Part shown: positions 11,220-25,615 of the stretch, one piece after another
Layout of the letters: the number at the start of each line of letters is the position of its first letter
Numbering within the stretch: the first letter of the stretch is position 1
Source: Panaeolus papilionaceus
Taxonomy: Eukaryota; Basidiomycota; Agaricomycetes; Agaricales
NCBI GenBank assembly: GCA_015501605.1
Contig: JADNRZ010000002.1
Coordinates: forward strand, 2,852,001-2,916,000
Direction of reading: 5' to 3'
DNA length: 64,000 nt
Notes under the pieces: model-generated
Database searches by the model: none
Seen by the model: only the letters and a program-made list of their open reading frames with translations
What the model was told of the DNA's origin: nothing
Made by a program: the position numbers and the translations under genes

Positions 11220-12016
11220 GGGTATGATACAATTGGGGTTCTGGTTTCGCTTACGTTTCCCCTTACTACTAGTAATTACTTGTGTTTTACAATCCATTTG
11301 CTCTACCTCTACGTTGGACGAACCGAAGTTCCTTATATATATGACAATGATCATGTTGCATTGTGCGCAGTCATGGTCTGTTTGAAATCGCTGGCGCGCA
11401 CTTTCGAACAACTTTCGATGGGTGGTTCGGCAAATTTGAAGATGCTGTGCATAGTATTATGTCTTGAAATGGGCCGTTGTTGCGCACGGCAGTATGAGTC
11501 CTGATTTCTATTTTACCACACCCAATAAATGACAACAAATAACATCAGTCGTGGGCGAACGAAATCAACTGGAAAGAAGCGTGCGGAATGATTACATGCC
11601 AGTGACGGGTTGATGTTGCGTTACAGAAACAATGGCAGGACGCCCGGATAAAAAAACTCGCCTTATAAATAGGACTCATAATGTTTAGCATACTTATGGC
11701 CAAGTCAAAAATCTATACTTCTTTGCGACGAAGCGCACTGAAATAAAGGCGCGTCCTGCTTCCGTGCAACATTTAAGGAGTAGTATATCATGAGTGCCTT
11801 CTAAAGTGAATGATAAATCAACCAGTTGCAGTGTAGGATCTGTCAATCTATTAATCTATTAATTGTTCCCGAAAATTCGGCGGACTGAGCACTAAAAAAG
11901 GTAGTAATTTCTAAACATGGTGAGTGTGATTGGTCCGAAAACGTGTGCAATTCTAAAATCGGGGACTTAAGTTCTGAATTTGTAAACGAACTATATCTTT
12001 CTCACCGACTACAACA
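11220..12016. other. Intergenic, upstream of ABC transporter
   Basis: Holds the 3' flank of the hypothetical gene and the promoter of the ABC transporter. No exon or RNA gene seen. Confidence 0.5.
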
Positions 12017-15000
12017 ATGAAGTTGTGTGGCGATTATGGGTCTTTGGACTTCCAAAGCTCATGCGTACGCGCAGCTTGGGCGTCAATCCTCCCAGCAACA
12101 TTTGTGTTTGCACTGTGCATCCTTTCAATTCCTATCCCAGCACCTGTCAAAAAGCTCCTGACGGTTCTTGGCGCACCCTTCCAAACATACCTCACATTAC
12201 ACGAAGCTGAAGCTCTCGATGTTAATGCTCGGAAAGATACCGACAATGAGGACCCAGAAACTAGTGTTGAAGTCTCTTCATTTGTGCCCCTCTGGAGGAC
12301 CCTCATCTTTGTCTTCCTTGGAGTCTTGCAAACCATTTGCTGGATCGCTGACGGTTCATTCCAGCTTTACATCCAGTCCGTGGACAGGGTTCAAGGGTTC
12401 CTATGCTTTTTGGTTGCATTGTGCTGGTTATACACGGCTATTCGGCCGGTAGCACGTCCAGTTGCTACTCCACCTTATGATCTCTTCGCATTGTACCTCA
12501 TTCTATTTGCCACAACTATCCTTCAGATTGGGGGTGTTCTGTTTGACCATAGTGTGCTTGGATATCCATTGCCATCGACTCTTCATACAGTTGCACTGAT
12601 GTCAAATCTTGTCATCCTCGTTCTCCTGATATCCCTTATCCTGAGTATGCCGCTCAGTGTTCCCAGCAGTCTTGTGGACAAGTCACAGATTGTACGTGTA
12701 TTTCCAACCCTGCTTTGAGTCATTTGTTGATTATTATTAGGGCTCTTCAATCACCCCAGAAGACTACACGTCCTTATGGGGATGGATTACCTTCAGCTGG
12801 GTTTACCCTCTGGTCAAACGTGTGCGTTGGGAGCTGTATTATCCATGCCGCTTATTAAAGTCCTTGTCTTTAGGGTCGGGATACTACGCTGAATGAAGAT
12901 GATGTATGGAATCTCAGCCCAACCATGCAGTCGCGTCCAGTATTTGTCAAATTTGCCTCCATAGTGTGGGTCTCATGACCAGATAGCACATTGTAAAGAT
13001 ACTGACAACAAGGTATTTTTAGCCGCTCAACATTGTTGCGCCGTTTATGGGCCGCCAATTCATTGGATCTCTTGTAAGCAAATGTATCTGTAGCTATTTC
13101 TGTACGCTGACGTGGGAATGCAGTCTCGATTTTTTCCTGACATTCATCAGTGTAATCTTCAACTACGCCGGTCCTTTCTTCTTAAAGTCAGTATTAGTCC
13201 TCATATGCCGTTCTCCGCCTAATGGCTCTTTTTTTCCAAGGTTAATCTTAGACGCTATTGACTTGACACATCCAACACCCGAAAGCAGGACCCGAGCGTA
13301 CATATATGCTTTTTTAGCTTTCATTTGCTCAGTGGCGAAGGTGAGACAACATTCTTCTTAGCACTCCCTTTGCTGACAAGACACAGAGTCAAGCCGATGT
13401 CCAGCATCTATGGTTTGGACGACGTGCATCAACACGCATTCGTTCTGAACTCATGGCTGCCATTTATGATAAGGCACTCAAGAGAAAAGACTTTTCGGGC
13501 ATCGTGAACAAAGACAAAAAAGAAGAGGATGTCAAACCAGCAAATGCGACTAGTAGGTTTTTATTCACATGGGTGAAAAAAAGGCATGGCTAATGGTGCC
13601 ATAGGCAAGACAAAGGCTCAAAAGAAGGAAGACAAAGAGAAGGCCGCAAAAGCAGACGACCCCAAAGCTGGCGCCGACGTCGGGAAAATCGTCAATCTGA
13701 TGGCTGGTGATGCCAACCGCGTAAGTTGGGCTTATCCAATAGTGCAACATGCTCTCACAAGTCTTTAGATTTCGCAAATGATATCTGGTGCATACTTTAT
13801 TTACGGAGGTTTGGGCATCCTTTTAAAAGAAGCTTGCCATTCTCTGACTCATCACTTTCAGCACCCTTCGAAATCATCATTGCTGGCACCTTTCTTTACC
13901 AGTGCGATACAACTCTTTCAACGATGTCGATCGCATACTAATCTGTGTATTATAAAGGTTGATGGGGTGGAGCGCCTTTGCTGGATTTTTTGTTTTGGTT
14001 GCTGGATGGCCCCTCAACAGCTTCATTGCCAAACGTAGCATCCGGATACAAAAAGGGGTTCTGGCTGCGAGGGACAAGCGCATGGGTGTCTTGAATGAAC
14101 TCATCGGTGCCGTCAAGTTCATCAAGTTCTTTGCTTGGGAAGAGCGATGGATTCAACGTGCCTTAGATGCTCGCGAAGCCGAAATGAAATGGATGATTAA
14201 AGGTGTGGTGTTCGTGTTCATTATTAATAAGGTCATGGGCTCACACAGATCATAGCCCGTGTCAACTCTGTGATGTTCTATCTTCTATGGACTTGCGCGC
14301 CTATTCTGGTTTCTATCATCTCATTCTTCACCTATGTTATGATGGGTAACCAACTGACAGTCAGCGTGGCCTTTACGGTACGATTGACTTGTGGTTTCTC
14401 AGTGTTGAAACTCATAAAGCATTTTTCAGGCCATCGCACTTTTCAGCATGATTCGGTCAGTGACTGGTTTAATGCATTGTTTGCATATCGTTCAACTCAT
14501 GGTTACGACAGGGCACCTCTGAATGTCATACCTGCATGGATCGTTCAAATCCTCCAGGCGAGTAAATGTAATTGCGGCGCTAACGAATCAACTAATAAGA
14601 ATATAGACCGGCGTTGCTATCAAACGTATCGCTGTTTATTTGGATGAGGAGGAGGTATCGGAACAGGTGTCCTCTTTAAAGCAAGGATCCACGGAACCAT
14701 ACCTTCCTGGAGAAACGGAAGGGTTAGGTCTTGAAAATGCGACACTCAGGTGGAACGAAGTCCTGGATCAAGCCTCAGAAGGAAAGGACAAAAATGTCTC
14801 GCCATCCCGCTCTCCTTCAGAGTCTACTGATGATGCCAGCACTGCTATCGGCGATAATGCTTCGGAGCGCAGTATTGGCGATTCAGAGGACCGACGGTTT
14901 GAACTCAGGGATATTTCAGTTAAATTCCCAGAAGCAGAACTCACACTCGTCACTGGGCCAACAGCATCTGGGAAGACAGCATTGCTCGTTCGTCGTCCAA

Positions 15001-18000
15001 ATCGTCTTTCACAATTAAATAGCACTAACTTTACTGCAGATGGCGGTTTTGGGCGAAATGACACTTGTATCGGGGAAGATAATCATGAAGAAGGAACCTT
15101 CTCGCGTGGATGAACATGGCCTCATGCACGCGATCTCGTATGCTGCTCAAACACCTTGGTTGCGTCATCAGTCGATCAAAGACAATATTTTATTCGGGTA
15201 CCCGATGGACGAGGAAAGATATAACGCGGTTCTCGAGTGCTGTGCATTGAAACCTGATCTTGAAATGCTGGAAGATGGCGACGCCACCGAGATTGGCGCA
15301 CGGTGAGCATCATTTACCGTCGTGCACGCATCCTTGTCTGATGTATAGCTACAGTGGTGTCAGTCTCTCTGGTGGTCAAAAGGCTCGGTAAGCTGAACCT
15401 CTTGGGAGAATGTGCGAATAATCCATCTTTCTCTTAGTGTGGCATTGGCCCGGGCAGTCTATGCTCGAACAAAGTATGTCCTCCTGGATGACCCATTAAG
15501 CGCCGTCGTATGTAACTCTACCTGTCCTTGTTGTCTTACCTAACCCAATCTCTAATATAGGATAGTCATACATCTCGATTTTTGTATGAACGCCTTTTAC
15601 GCGGCCCGTTGCTGGCTAATCGCACAGTGGTTTGTTCCAAATCGTTTTCCAATCCAACTGCAGATCGAGTAACGCACCATAGGTCCTGGTTACTCATCAT
15701 GTGGAGCTCGTCCTCCCAGGTGCAAATTACTTGGTTCGCATGCTGGATGGTCGGATAGATACTCAGGGAGCAGTTAAGGATCTGAGATCCCAAGGTCTTC
15801 TGGAAGGCATTGCCCAAGACGAAGCCGTAGAGGTCCTCAAGGAAGAACTCGTTTTGGCAGACAAAAGTATGGAAAATGCACCCACCTCAGATTCAGGCCA
15901 GCCCGTGAGCGCTACCAAAAAGCCCAAGAAACTTATAAAGGACGAACATCGAGAAACGGGTGGTGTTAAATGGAGCATTTACAAGAGCTACTTAAAGGCG
16001 TCGTGGGTGCCTATTTTTCTACTCTTACTGACCATAATAATGCTACTTTAGATCATACTGGACATGGGTTATTCTGGGAACTCTCGTCGTATTTGTTCAG
16101 GTTCTGGGAATCTCAGAGAAGTTATGGATCAAGGTGTGTAGTGGCTTACATTCAGCAACGTTGCAACACTCACAACCCCATAGGCCTGGGGCGAAGCCTA
16201 CGGGAGGAATGAAACAATATCTGCGACATACCACTTGAAGTCCTTCGCAGTTATGAACGACGAAATAATGGTGGATGGATTCCTAGTCCAGCATCACACA
16301 CCCGTTTACCAGACGATTACTTCAGCGCCAAAAACGATCTTTGGCCATGAACTTCCCAGTGCATTGGAGTACCCACTTTTCTATGTCGCGATATATGCCG
16401 GCATCGGTTTGGCCAATGCACTCACCAATGTGCTCTCTGTTACGGCCCAGTACACTGGTGCGCTCAGGGCTTCAAGAATCCTATTCAAGTTTGTCATTTG
16501 ACTTTTACTTGGGTAAAACTGGTCTCAACGGAATTTATTGCAGGCAACTTCTGGTCACTGTCGTTAGAGCGACATTCCGCTTCCACGATACAACACCCCA
16601 AGGGAGAATGTTGAATCGCTTCGGCAAGGTCCTACAAGTCACGATTAACTTTTATGCCATACTTACGACATTTCTCAGGACATCGAAACCATTGATTCAT
16701 CCCTTGCCGGATCGTTACAAGCCGTCAACTCGTCCTTAGCAAGTTTCTTCGCTGCTATTATTACTGTCGCGTAAGTCCCATGAACGAAAAATCATTTTCA
16801 GTCCTCTTAAACGCCCTTGCAGCGTCGTATTTCCTTGGTTCCTTGTTCCAGCACTATTCATCGGAATTGCATACCGTGAACTTTCCATCGGCTATTTGAA
16901 TACAGGAAGAGATTTACGAAGAATGGAGTCCAATTCTCGCTCCCCTATCTTTTCTGATTTTGGGGAGTTGCTCGAAGGCATTGTTACTGTTAGGGCATTT
17001 TCAGCTGAACGCCGTTTCTTGAATAACCTCCATCAAAAAATCGATACAACAACAAAGGTAAGGCGCATTGGTGGAATGGTTTTTCCAAACAGAATATATG
17101 ATTTATCTTACTCTTTGTTAGATGTGGTATTCCTTCTGGATGACAAACCGCTGGCTCCTTCTTAATTTCGATGTTTTGGGTGCCATCGCGGTGCTCATCA
17201 CGACACTGTTTTCCATCGCGACATTGTCAGATGGAGCTGGTCTTGCTGGCTTGTGTATAACTAGTGCGATGGCGTTCACCACGTCAGGTACACAAATTCC
17301 CGTTTTTAAATCCTTGCTTGGTCTAACCTTTCGCCCACTTTCAATCTAGTTTACTGGGCATGCAGGTTTTGGACGGGTATGTCCTCATTCGTTCATTTTT
17401 TCGAAATATGTGTGCCTTATGCTGCTTTTGATAGCTCTTGAACTGGATTTAAAGTTTGTTATCTACCCCTCTTTATGATTCATTTACTCAAATCCCGCTA
17501 GCTCCGTGGAACGTATTGTTGAATAGTGAGTGACATGCACTACATGCTGATCTATCCTAATAAATAAAATGCAGCCTTGACCTGCCCCAAGAACCCCCAG
17601 CGGTGATCGAATCCAACAGGGTGCCTGCATATTGGCCTTCTAGCTCCAATCAACAGTCCCTTGTTGTTGTCGAAGATCTAGAAGTGAAATATGCCCCCGA
17701 TCTTCCGGCTGTTCTTCGCAACGTCTCATTTTCTCTTAAGGCCGGGGAGAGAGTTGGCCTTTTAGGACGAACAGGTGGGTTTGATTCTGCTTCTGCTCGA
17801 TTTCATTTGTGCTGATTGCAGCCACAGGAAGCGGAAAATCTACCCTTGCAATGAGCATACTAAGATTTGTATGTCATCAGCCACAATCGACACGCTGACC
17901 CCGGGTTCTGATGTATGCACAGGTGGACCCCACGAGTGGCAGGATTGTCATTGATGGCATTGACATCTCCACCATCGGTATACATGACCTTCGCTCTAGA

Positions 18001-18921
18001 CTTGTACGTACACACTTAAACCCGCCAAAAGGCCATACTGACCAAAATCTAGACTTTCATTCCCCAGGTCAGTCTCCAAAAATGGTTTGAATGGAACATG
18101 AGCTAATATCAATCAGGATGCCACCCTTTTCTCTGGGACTTTACGTGATAACCTGGATCCGTTCGGTATGGCTTCTTGAACATCACTGACGAGAGACCCA
18201 GACTGATTCAGTTGAAGGCGAGCACACGGATGCGGAATGCTTGGACGTTCTTCGTCGTGTTCAAATGATAACCGACAACTCTCACTCTGCAAGTGCCAGC
18301 GCTTCATCCTCCAGGAATCCATCTCGACCAGCCTCTATTCGCGAGACTGACAGAGAAAGCATCGTCAACTCCATCTCTACGACCCCTACAGAGGTTGAGT
18401 CAAAGGTGTCTGTCAACCTAGATACCAAGGTCTCCGCTGGAGGAACAAACTTTTCTCAAGGACAGCGACAGCTCATTGCCATGGCCAGAGCCTTGTTACG
18501 CCGAAGCTCCATAATTGTTTTAGACGAGGCAACCAGTAGCATTGATTTTGCCACTGACGCTAAGATACAGACCACGATTCGGGAGGAATTCACCAGCTCC
18601 CTTCTTCTAACAGGTCAGTACAATCATCTAACCCTGCTCGATTGACGGAAGGACTCACCGTTCCATGTTTTCATCGGTTACAGTTGCACATCGTCTTAGG
18701 ACTGTGATTGACTACGACAGGCTCATCGTTCTAGATAAAGGCGAGGTATGTCCTTGAGATCATTACTATTAAATGGTACCTGACGCTGTCACTAGATCGC
18801 CGAGTTCGACACCCCCTGGAACTTGATCAACAAGGAAGGAGGGATTTTCAGAAATATGTGCTTAAAGAGTGGATCCTTCGGAGAGCTGGAACTTGTGGCC
18901 AAAGAGAAAGCCGGCCTTTAG
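12017..18921 (+). CDS. ABCC-type (MRP/Ybt1-like) ABC transporter
   Basis: Full-length ATP-driven exporter, likely vacuolar or plasma membrane, for conjugates or drugs; the substrate cannot be read from sequence. It is split by many short introns. Exon 1 (12017-12691) encodes the extra N-terminal membrane domain typical of ABCC proteins. Order: TMD0, TMD1, NBD1, TMD2, NBD2. NBD1 has Walker A GPTASGKT (about 14958-14981), signature [10 protein letters not shown] and Walker [16 protein letters not shown]2 has Walker A GRTGSGKST split by an intron near 17775-17840, Q-loop [20 protein letters not shown], signature [16 protein letters not shown] and Walker [14 protein letters not shown] Ser-rich insertion precedes the NBD2 signature. 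The C-terminus ends LVAKEKAGL. Asp in place of the catalytic Glu in NBD1 is usual for the class and implies one active ATP site. Confidence 0.93.
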
Positions 18922-19198
18922 TTGATACCCATATACTGCTCGACACAATCTATATCTCAACTACTGACTTCAACGATCTGACCTGTATATAAGATACTGC
19001 GACTATCATTCATGATCCCATAACGTTGGTTAAAGGTTTCCGGAAAGTTGCAGGTTGCGAATTGATGACATCGAGGGTGAGGAAGACACCTCGAAAAAGG
19101 TGCAGCCAAGGTATTAAACACAAAATAAATACAACTGTACGATACAACATGATATCCGATAGCGAAAAGAGATTTCAAAGCAAAGTAATAAAAAAAAC

Positions 19199-22053
<2,855 letters not shown>

Positions 22054-22190
22054 GATGACTGGGGGTATCACGGTTTAAAGAGGAAGAAGGAAGATGCAAG
22101 TCCAATCAAGAATTCGCGTAAGAGTTTAGGGCAGGTCAACTCGCGTTTAAGCCACTTTTACTTGTTGTAACAATAATTTATGTAATCACA
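22054..22190. promoter_or_regulatory. Shared MCM5/PARG promoter with two MBF-like sites
   Basis: A 137-bp divergent intergenic region. Two identical TCGCGT hexamers (22114-22119 and 22141-22146; ACGCGA on the other strand) lie 27 bp apart. ACGCGT/ACGCGA cores are the binding site of the fungal MBF (Mbp1-Swi6) G1/S factor, which is known to drive MCM genes. Binding here is inference. Confidence 0.5.
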
Positions 22191-23558
22191 ATGAATTCGT
22201 CTTCTTTCTTGATTCTTCCTAGTCATCCTGATAAAACATGTCGGGATGACTTAAGTGTTACAGACGAGGATAATCCTTCATGTTGGAATGTAATAAGTAT
22301 TCTTATTAACAACTTTCAACAGTCAAAGTTCAGTATTCACAAACTTCCAGATTTAATACAGGACATCTCAAAAGCTCTCTTTGATCAGAGCGTCGATACA
22401 ACATTCTTATCCAAGTTTCTGCAAACAAATTACCCTTCTACTTCTAAAGATACGGAAGATTTATTGAATAATATATTCGCCCACGCCCTCTTGCTTCCAG
22501 ATTTTTTTCCTTCTCATACTTTGCCATATCTCACCTTCAACAACAATCATTTTACTTTCACCCATTCCCAAGTTAAATCTCTCCTCGCTCATCAATTATT
22601 AAACACATTAACGCCTCCAAAAAACAACAATTGGGGTAGCACTTTCACCGCTTGGTATTCCGCAAACCAACCACTGAAAGTCGCCATTGAGGGTTACCTG
22701 TCGACCTTGCTGACCTATTTCCTTCACCCATTCGAGGATTCACAACTCATTACCTACTCTTATATAACTATTCAACGACCAGACCGTCTGGACGAGCTAA
22801 AGTTTTGGACAAGCCAAGTCGAATATCCTTTGCGCCAGTCTTTAATTATTGAACCAATGACCAGTACTTCACTGGAATATCCTCATCCAGAAATATCCAC
22901 TACTCTGGTCGCTTCGAATAGCTATCCTGGATTCGGTCCCGCGTGTACACAAGAAGAACTGGTTACAGGATCGTGTCCACCCCTGCTTCCTCTAGGTGCA
23001 CTTCTCATATCTCCCCCCGTGCCTTCGGACGCCGCCATTGTTTGCACAGGCATCCTTCCTATATCCCGTTGGTCTGGTATTGGAAGGGAAGCGAAATGTC
23101 TGGGGGAAGACATCTCTGTTGACCACCGCACATTTTTGCTCTTAGATGCATCGGAGTTGGACGGCGTGGATACGTTGTCTAATCCGACGATCATCGACCT
23201 TGAACCCGACATTTTCTTTCGAGATTTGCACAAAGCCTATGTCGGGATGTTTGCTATCTCCAACCTAGGAATAAAGAATATCGCCTCTCCTCTTTGGGGT
23301 GCGGGTGCGTTTGGTGGGGACCCTATTATCAAAGTCATCGTGCTCTGCATGGCGGCGGCTCGAGCTGGACTTCAAATCCACGTTTCTGTTGACAGGAATA
23401 GGACGTACGAATCGCCATTCAATCCATTCATATCTACCACTTCCCATAACACTCTGTTATCTTTTCTGGAGAACCTGAAGGCCGATGGTCATGACTGGTC
23501 ACTTGGAGACATTCTGAGGCTTGGTGGATTGGATGAGCGAAGCACAAGTAGAGAATGA
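22191..23558 (+). CDS. Poly(ADP-ribose) glycohydrolase-like protein
   Basis: Predicted to hydrolyse ribose-ribose bonds of poly(ADP-ribose). One uninterrupted 455-codon frame, unusual among intron-rich neighbours. The C-terminal half aligns with the PARG macrodomain: catalytic-loop CTQEEL carrying the two glutamates (about residues 253-255), CTGILPISRWSGIG, DLHKAYVGMFA, PLWGAGAFGGDPIIKVIVL (the family's GCGAFGGD block) and LGDILRL at the C-terminus. The usual GGG-x(6-8)-QEE signature is altered: it reads SNSYPGFGPACTQEE, so the middle Gly is Phe and the loop is shorter. The Asp four residues before the glycines in animal PARG is not in its usual place, while the Asn is kept. The N-terminal half is helical and AT-richer. 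No signal peptide. It could be active, or an ADP-ribose binder. Confidence 0.85.
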   Translation: MNSSSFLILPSHPDKTCRDDLSVTDEDNPSCWNVISILINNFQQSKFSIHKLPDLIQDISKALFDQSVDTTFLSKFLQTNYPSTSKDTEDLLNNIFAHALLLPDFFPSHTLPYLTFNNNHFTFTHSQVKSLLAHQLLNTLTPPKNNNWGSTFTAWYSANQPLKVAIEGYLSTLLTYFLHPFEDSQLITYSYITIQRPDRLDELKFWTSQVEYPLRQSLIIEPMTSTSLEYPHPEISTTLVASNSYPGFGPACTQEELVTGSCPPLLPLGALLISPPVPSDAAIVCTGILPISRWSGIGREAKCLGEDISVDHRTFLLLDASELDGVDTLSNPTIIDLEPDIFFRDLHKAYVGMFAISNLGIKNIASPLWGAGAFGGDPIIKVIVLCMAAARAGLQIHVSVDRNRTYESPFNPFISTTSHNTLLSFLENLKADGHDWSLGDILRLGGLDERSTSRE

Positions 23559-23598
23559 GTTTAGATTGGACAATACACCCCAAAATAGGACAATAACG

Positions 23599-23687
23599 TC
23601 CTTCTTAGCTCAGTTGGTAGAGCGCGTCACTAGTACCATTGATTGTGTGTTATGACGAGGTCAGTCGTTCGAGTCGGCTAGAAGGAA
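23599..23687 (+). tRNA. tRNA-Thr (anticodon AGT), with intron
   Basis: Acceptor stem TCCTTCT (23599-23605) pairs with AGAAGGA (23680-23686), discriminator A at 23687. D arm GCTC-AGTTGGTA-GAGC; anticodon stem CGTCA with TGACG; loop CTAGTA places AGT at 34-36. T stem AGTCG/CGGCT encloses loop TTCGAGT. An intron of about 16 bases follows position 37 (from 23636). It starts only 40 bp after the PARG stop codon on the same strand. Confidence 0.9.
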
Positions 23688-23834
23688 TATATTTTTAGTG
23701 GACGCGCTTTACGTGGGAAATGATAAATGAGATAGTCGTCAGTCATCATCAATCGTTCTTGTTCTTGTTCTTCACTATCACTTACCTTTTCTTTCTTCGG
23801 CCTTCTGGTCTATCACAGAGATCTACTTTTTAAT

Positions 23835-25238
23835 ATGAGCGCAATGGACACTGATGAACTGTCCGTAGTACTGCCCTCGACCACGATGTCGGGACTGTCT
23901 TTGTCATTGTAAGCTTCGCTCATCTTTTCTATCACTCAGTACTTGTAACCACATTTGAAAGACATCCCCTACCAATCTTAAATATCTCGGAACACTTGAC
24001 ACGTTTGAAGTTGCAGAAGAACACGCCAAATCCTTTTGGTGAATACTACCCGTTCATCCGTTGATCTATGCATTGATCTTTGAGTCATGAACAGTCCTCG
24101 GTGCTCTCCTTGGGACTCAAAATGGGCGCGAGGTAGAAATTGTAAATACTTTTGAGCTGGCCACTATCGGAGAAGGCCAGGAAAAGATCGACGAGGAATT
24201 CTTTCAATCTCGACGGGAGCAATGTACGCGTCCACCTTACCTAGGCCGCCTTCGTTTGACTGATCTACCAGTGAACAGATAAACAGGTCTTTCCATCACT
24301 CGAGTTTATAGGATGGTACACCGTAACTACGAAACCAACGCAGAGGCATATCGCGCTGCATGAGCAGGTATGCATTCGACCCACATACGCACCTCCGTTT
24401 AATCAAACCTGTCATTCAGTTTACTGCATTCTGCTCGACCCCACTGCTGCTGATTCTTCAACCTAGCCTTGCAATGGTGGCTAGTGCAGATACCAACGCA
24501 CAAACTCTCCCACTCAAAGCTTATGAGCCTACTATTGAGCTTAGGGACAGAAAATCCCGTTCAGTGTATATCGAAGTGCCATATAACGTGGAAACAGGTG
24601 AGGCGGAGCGAATTGCCGTCGACTGGACCGCGAAGGGTGGAGGAAGTGGCACAAGCCGTACGTCGCGTTATTCTATACTGAATTGAAGAGTGTCTCATTT
24701 GACATTTGAACCAGTCGAGTCGCACCTCCAGTCCCAGAGATCTGCAGTCAAGATGTTACACGAACGTATTCTAGTTCTCATCAAGTACTTGACAGAGGTT
24801 GTTGCCGGTAGGGTTTCATCCAATTGCGATCCTGATGATACACCTAACAACAACACTAGGACAAGCTCGTCCGGACCACGCCACTTTGCGATCTCTTGCT
24901 GCATTAGTCGCCTCCCTTCCGGCTTCAGAAAACAAGCATTTCCGTGAAGAATTCGAAACAGTACGAGATTTGCCAATGTCGCAAACAGTCATCTTACCCG
25001 TTTCTAGGAATACGAAGATGTACAGCTCACCGCCTTCCTATCATCTCTCACCAAATCAACTAATATCCTCAACGATGTTCGTATATTTCATTTGTTGGTT
25101 TGCTATCTAATTAGACTGAAAATTGTCTCCTAGCTCGTCGACAAGCACCTACTTCTTACATCTGGCCGAGACAACAACCCACGACGACGCATGGGGGGAA
25201 GGCAGGGAGCGCCTACGGATTGGGACCGTTTCCATTAA
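23835..25238 (+). CDS. CSN6: COP9 signalosome subunit 6
   Basis: Structural MPN subunit of the COP9 signalosome, which removes Nedd8 from cullin ubiquitin ligases. Spliced reading: MSAMDTDELSVVLPS, LSLHPLPILNISEHLTRLK, VLGALLGTQNGREVEIVNTF, FFQSRREQYKQVFPSLEF, then IGWYTVTTKPTQRHIALHEQ. The zinc-binding HxH of catalytic MPN+ (JAMM) proteins is absent at this position, as expected for CSN6 rather than CSN5 or Rpn11. The second half (TGEAERIAVDW, AVKMLHERILVLIKYLTEVV) matches the C-terminal MitMem-type helical region, and the protein ends GRQGAPTDWDRFH. Six or more short introns are present. An eIF3f or Rpn8 identity is less likely because of the start and the C-terminal pattern. Confidence 0.88.
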
Positions 25239-25615
25239 ACGCCTCTTGTATCATGCCTAATTGTACTATATTTCATCCGCACCTACCCTGGGATATGACC
25301 ATTATCGCTGGTCATCCACGCACGTAATAAAATTTCCATTATATCCGATAAATACAAATCGAAAGCGTATTGTACAGGGGACTATAGACGCTATGATGTG
25401 CGATTATAACAATACAAGTGAGGGTATGGCAATTGCAACAGTCGAGGAAAAATAATTATGAGATGGATGCAAATATTAAGAAATATATCAGCATGTCAAA
25501 TATATCGTTAGCAGATCGCACGTAAAAAGTAATCGTGATCCCGGAGTGTGGGACGTGAAGTCGTGGGCGAAGATATGGGTCAGTTGGCGTCCCGACCAGC
25601 AGCTGGAATTCTCTA
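25239..25615. other. Convergent intergenic region
   Basis: Between the stop codons of CSN6 and the FRAY kinase; AT-rich 3' flanks without a visible gene. Confidence 0.5.
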
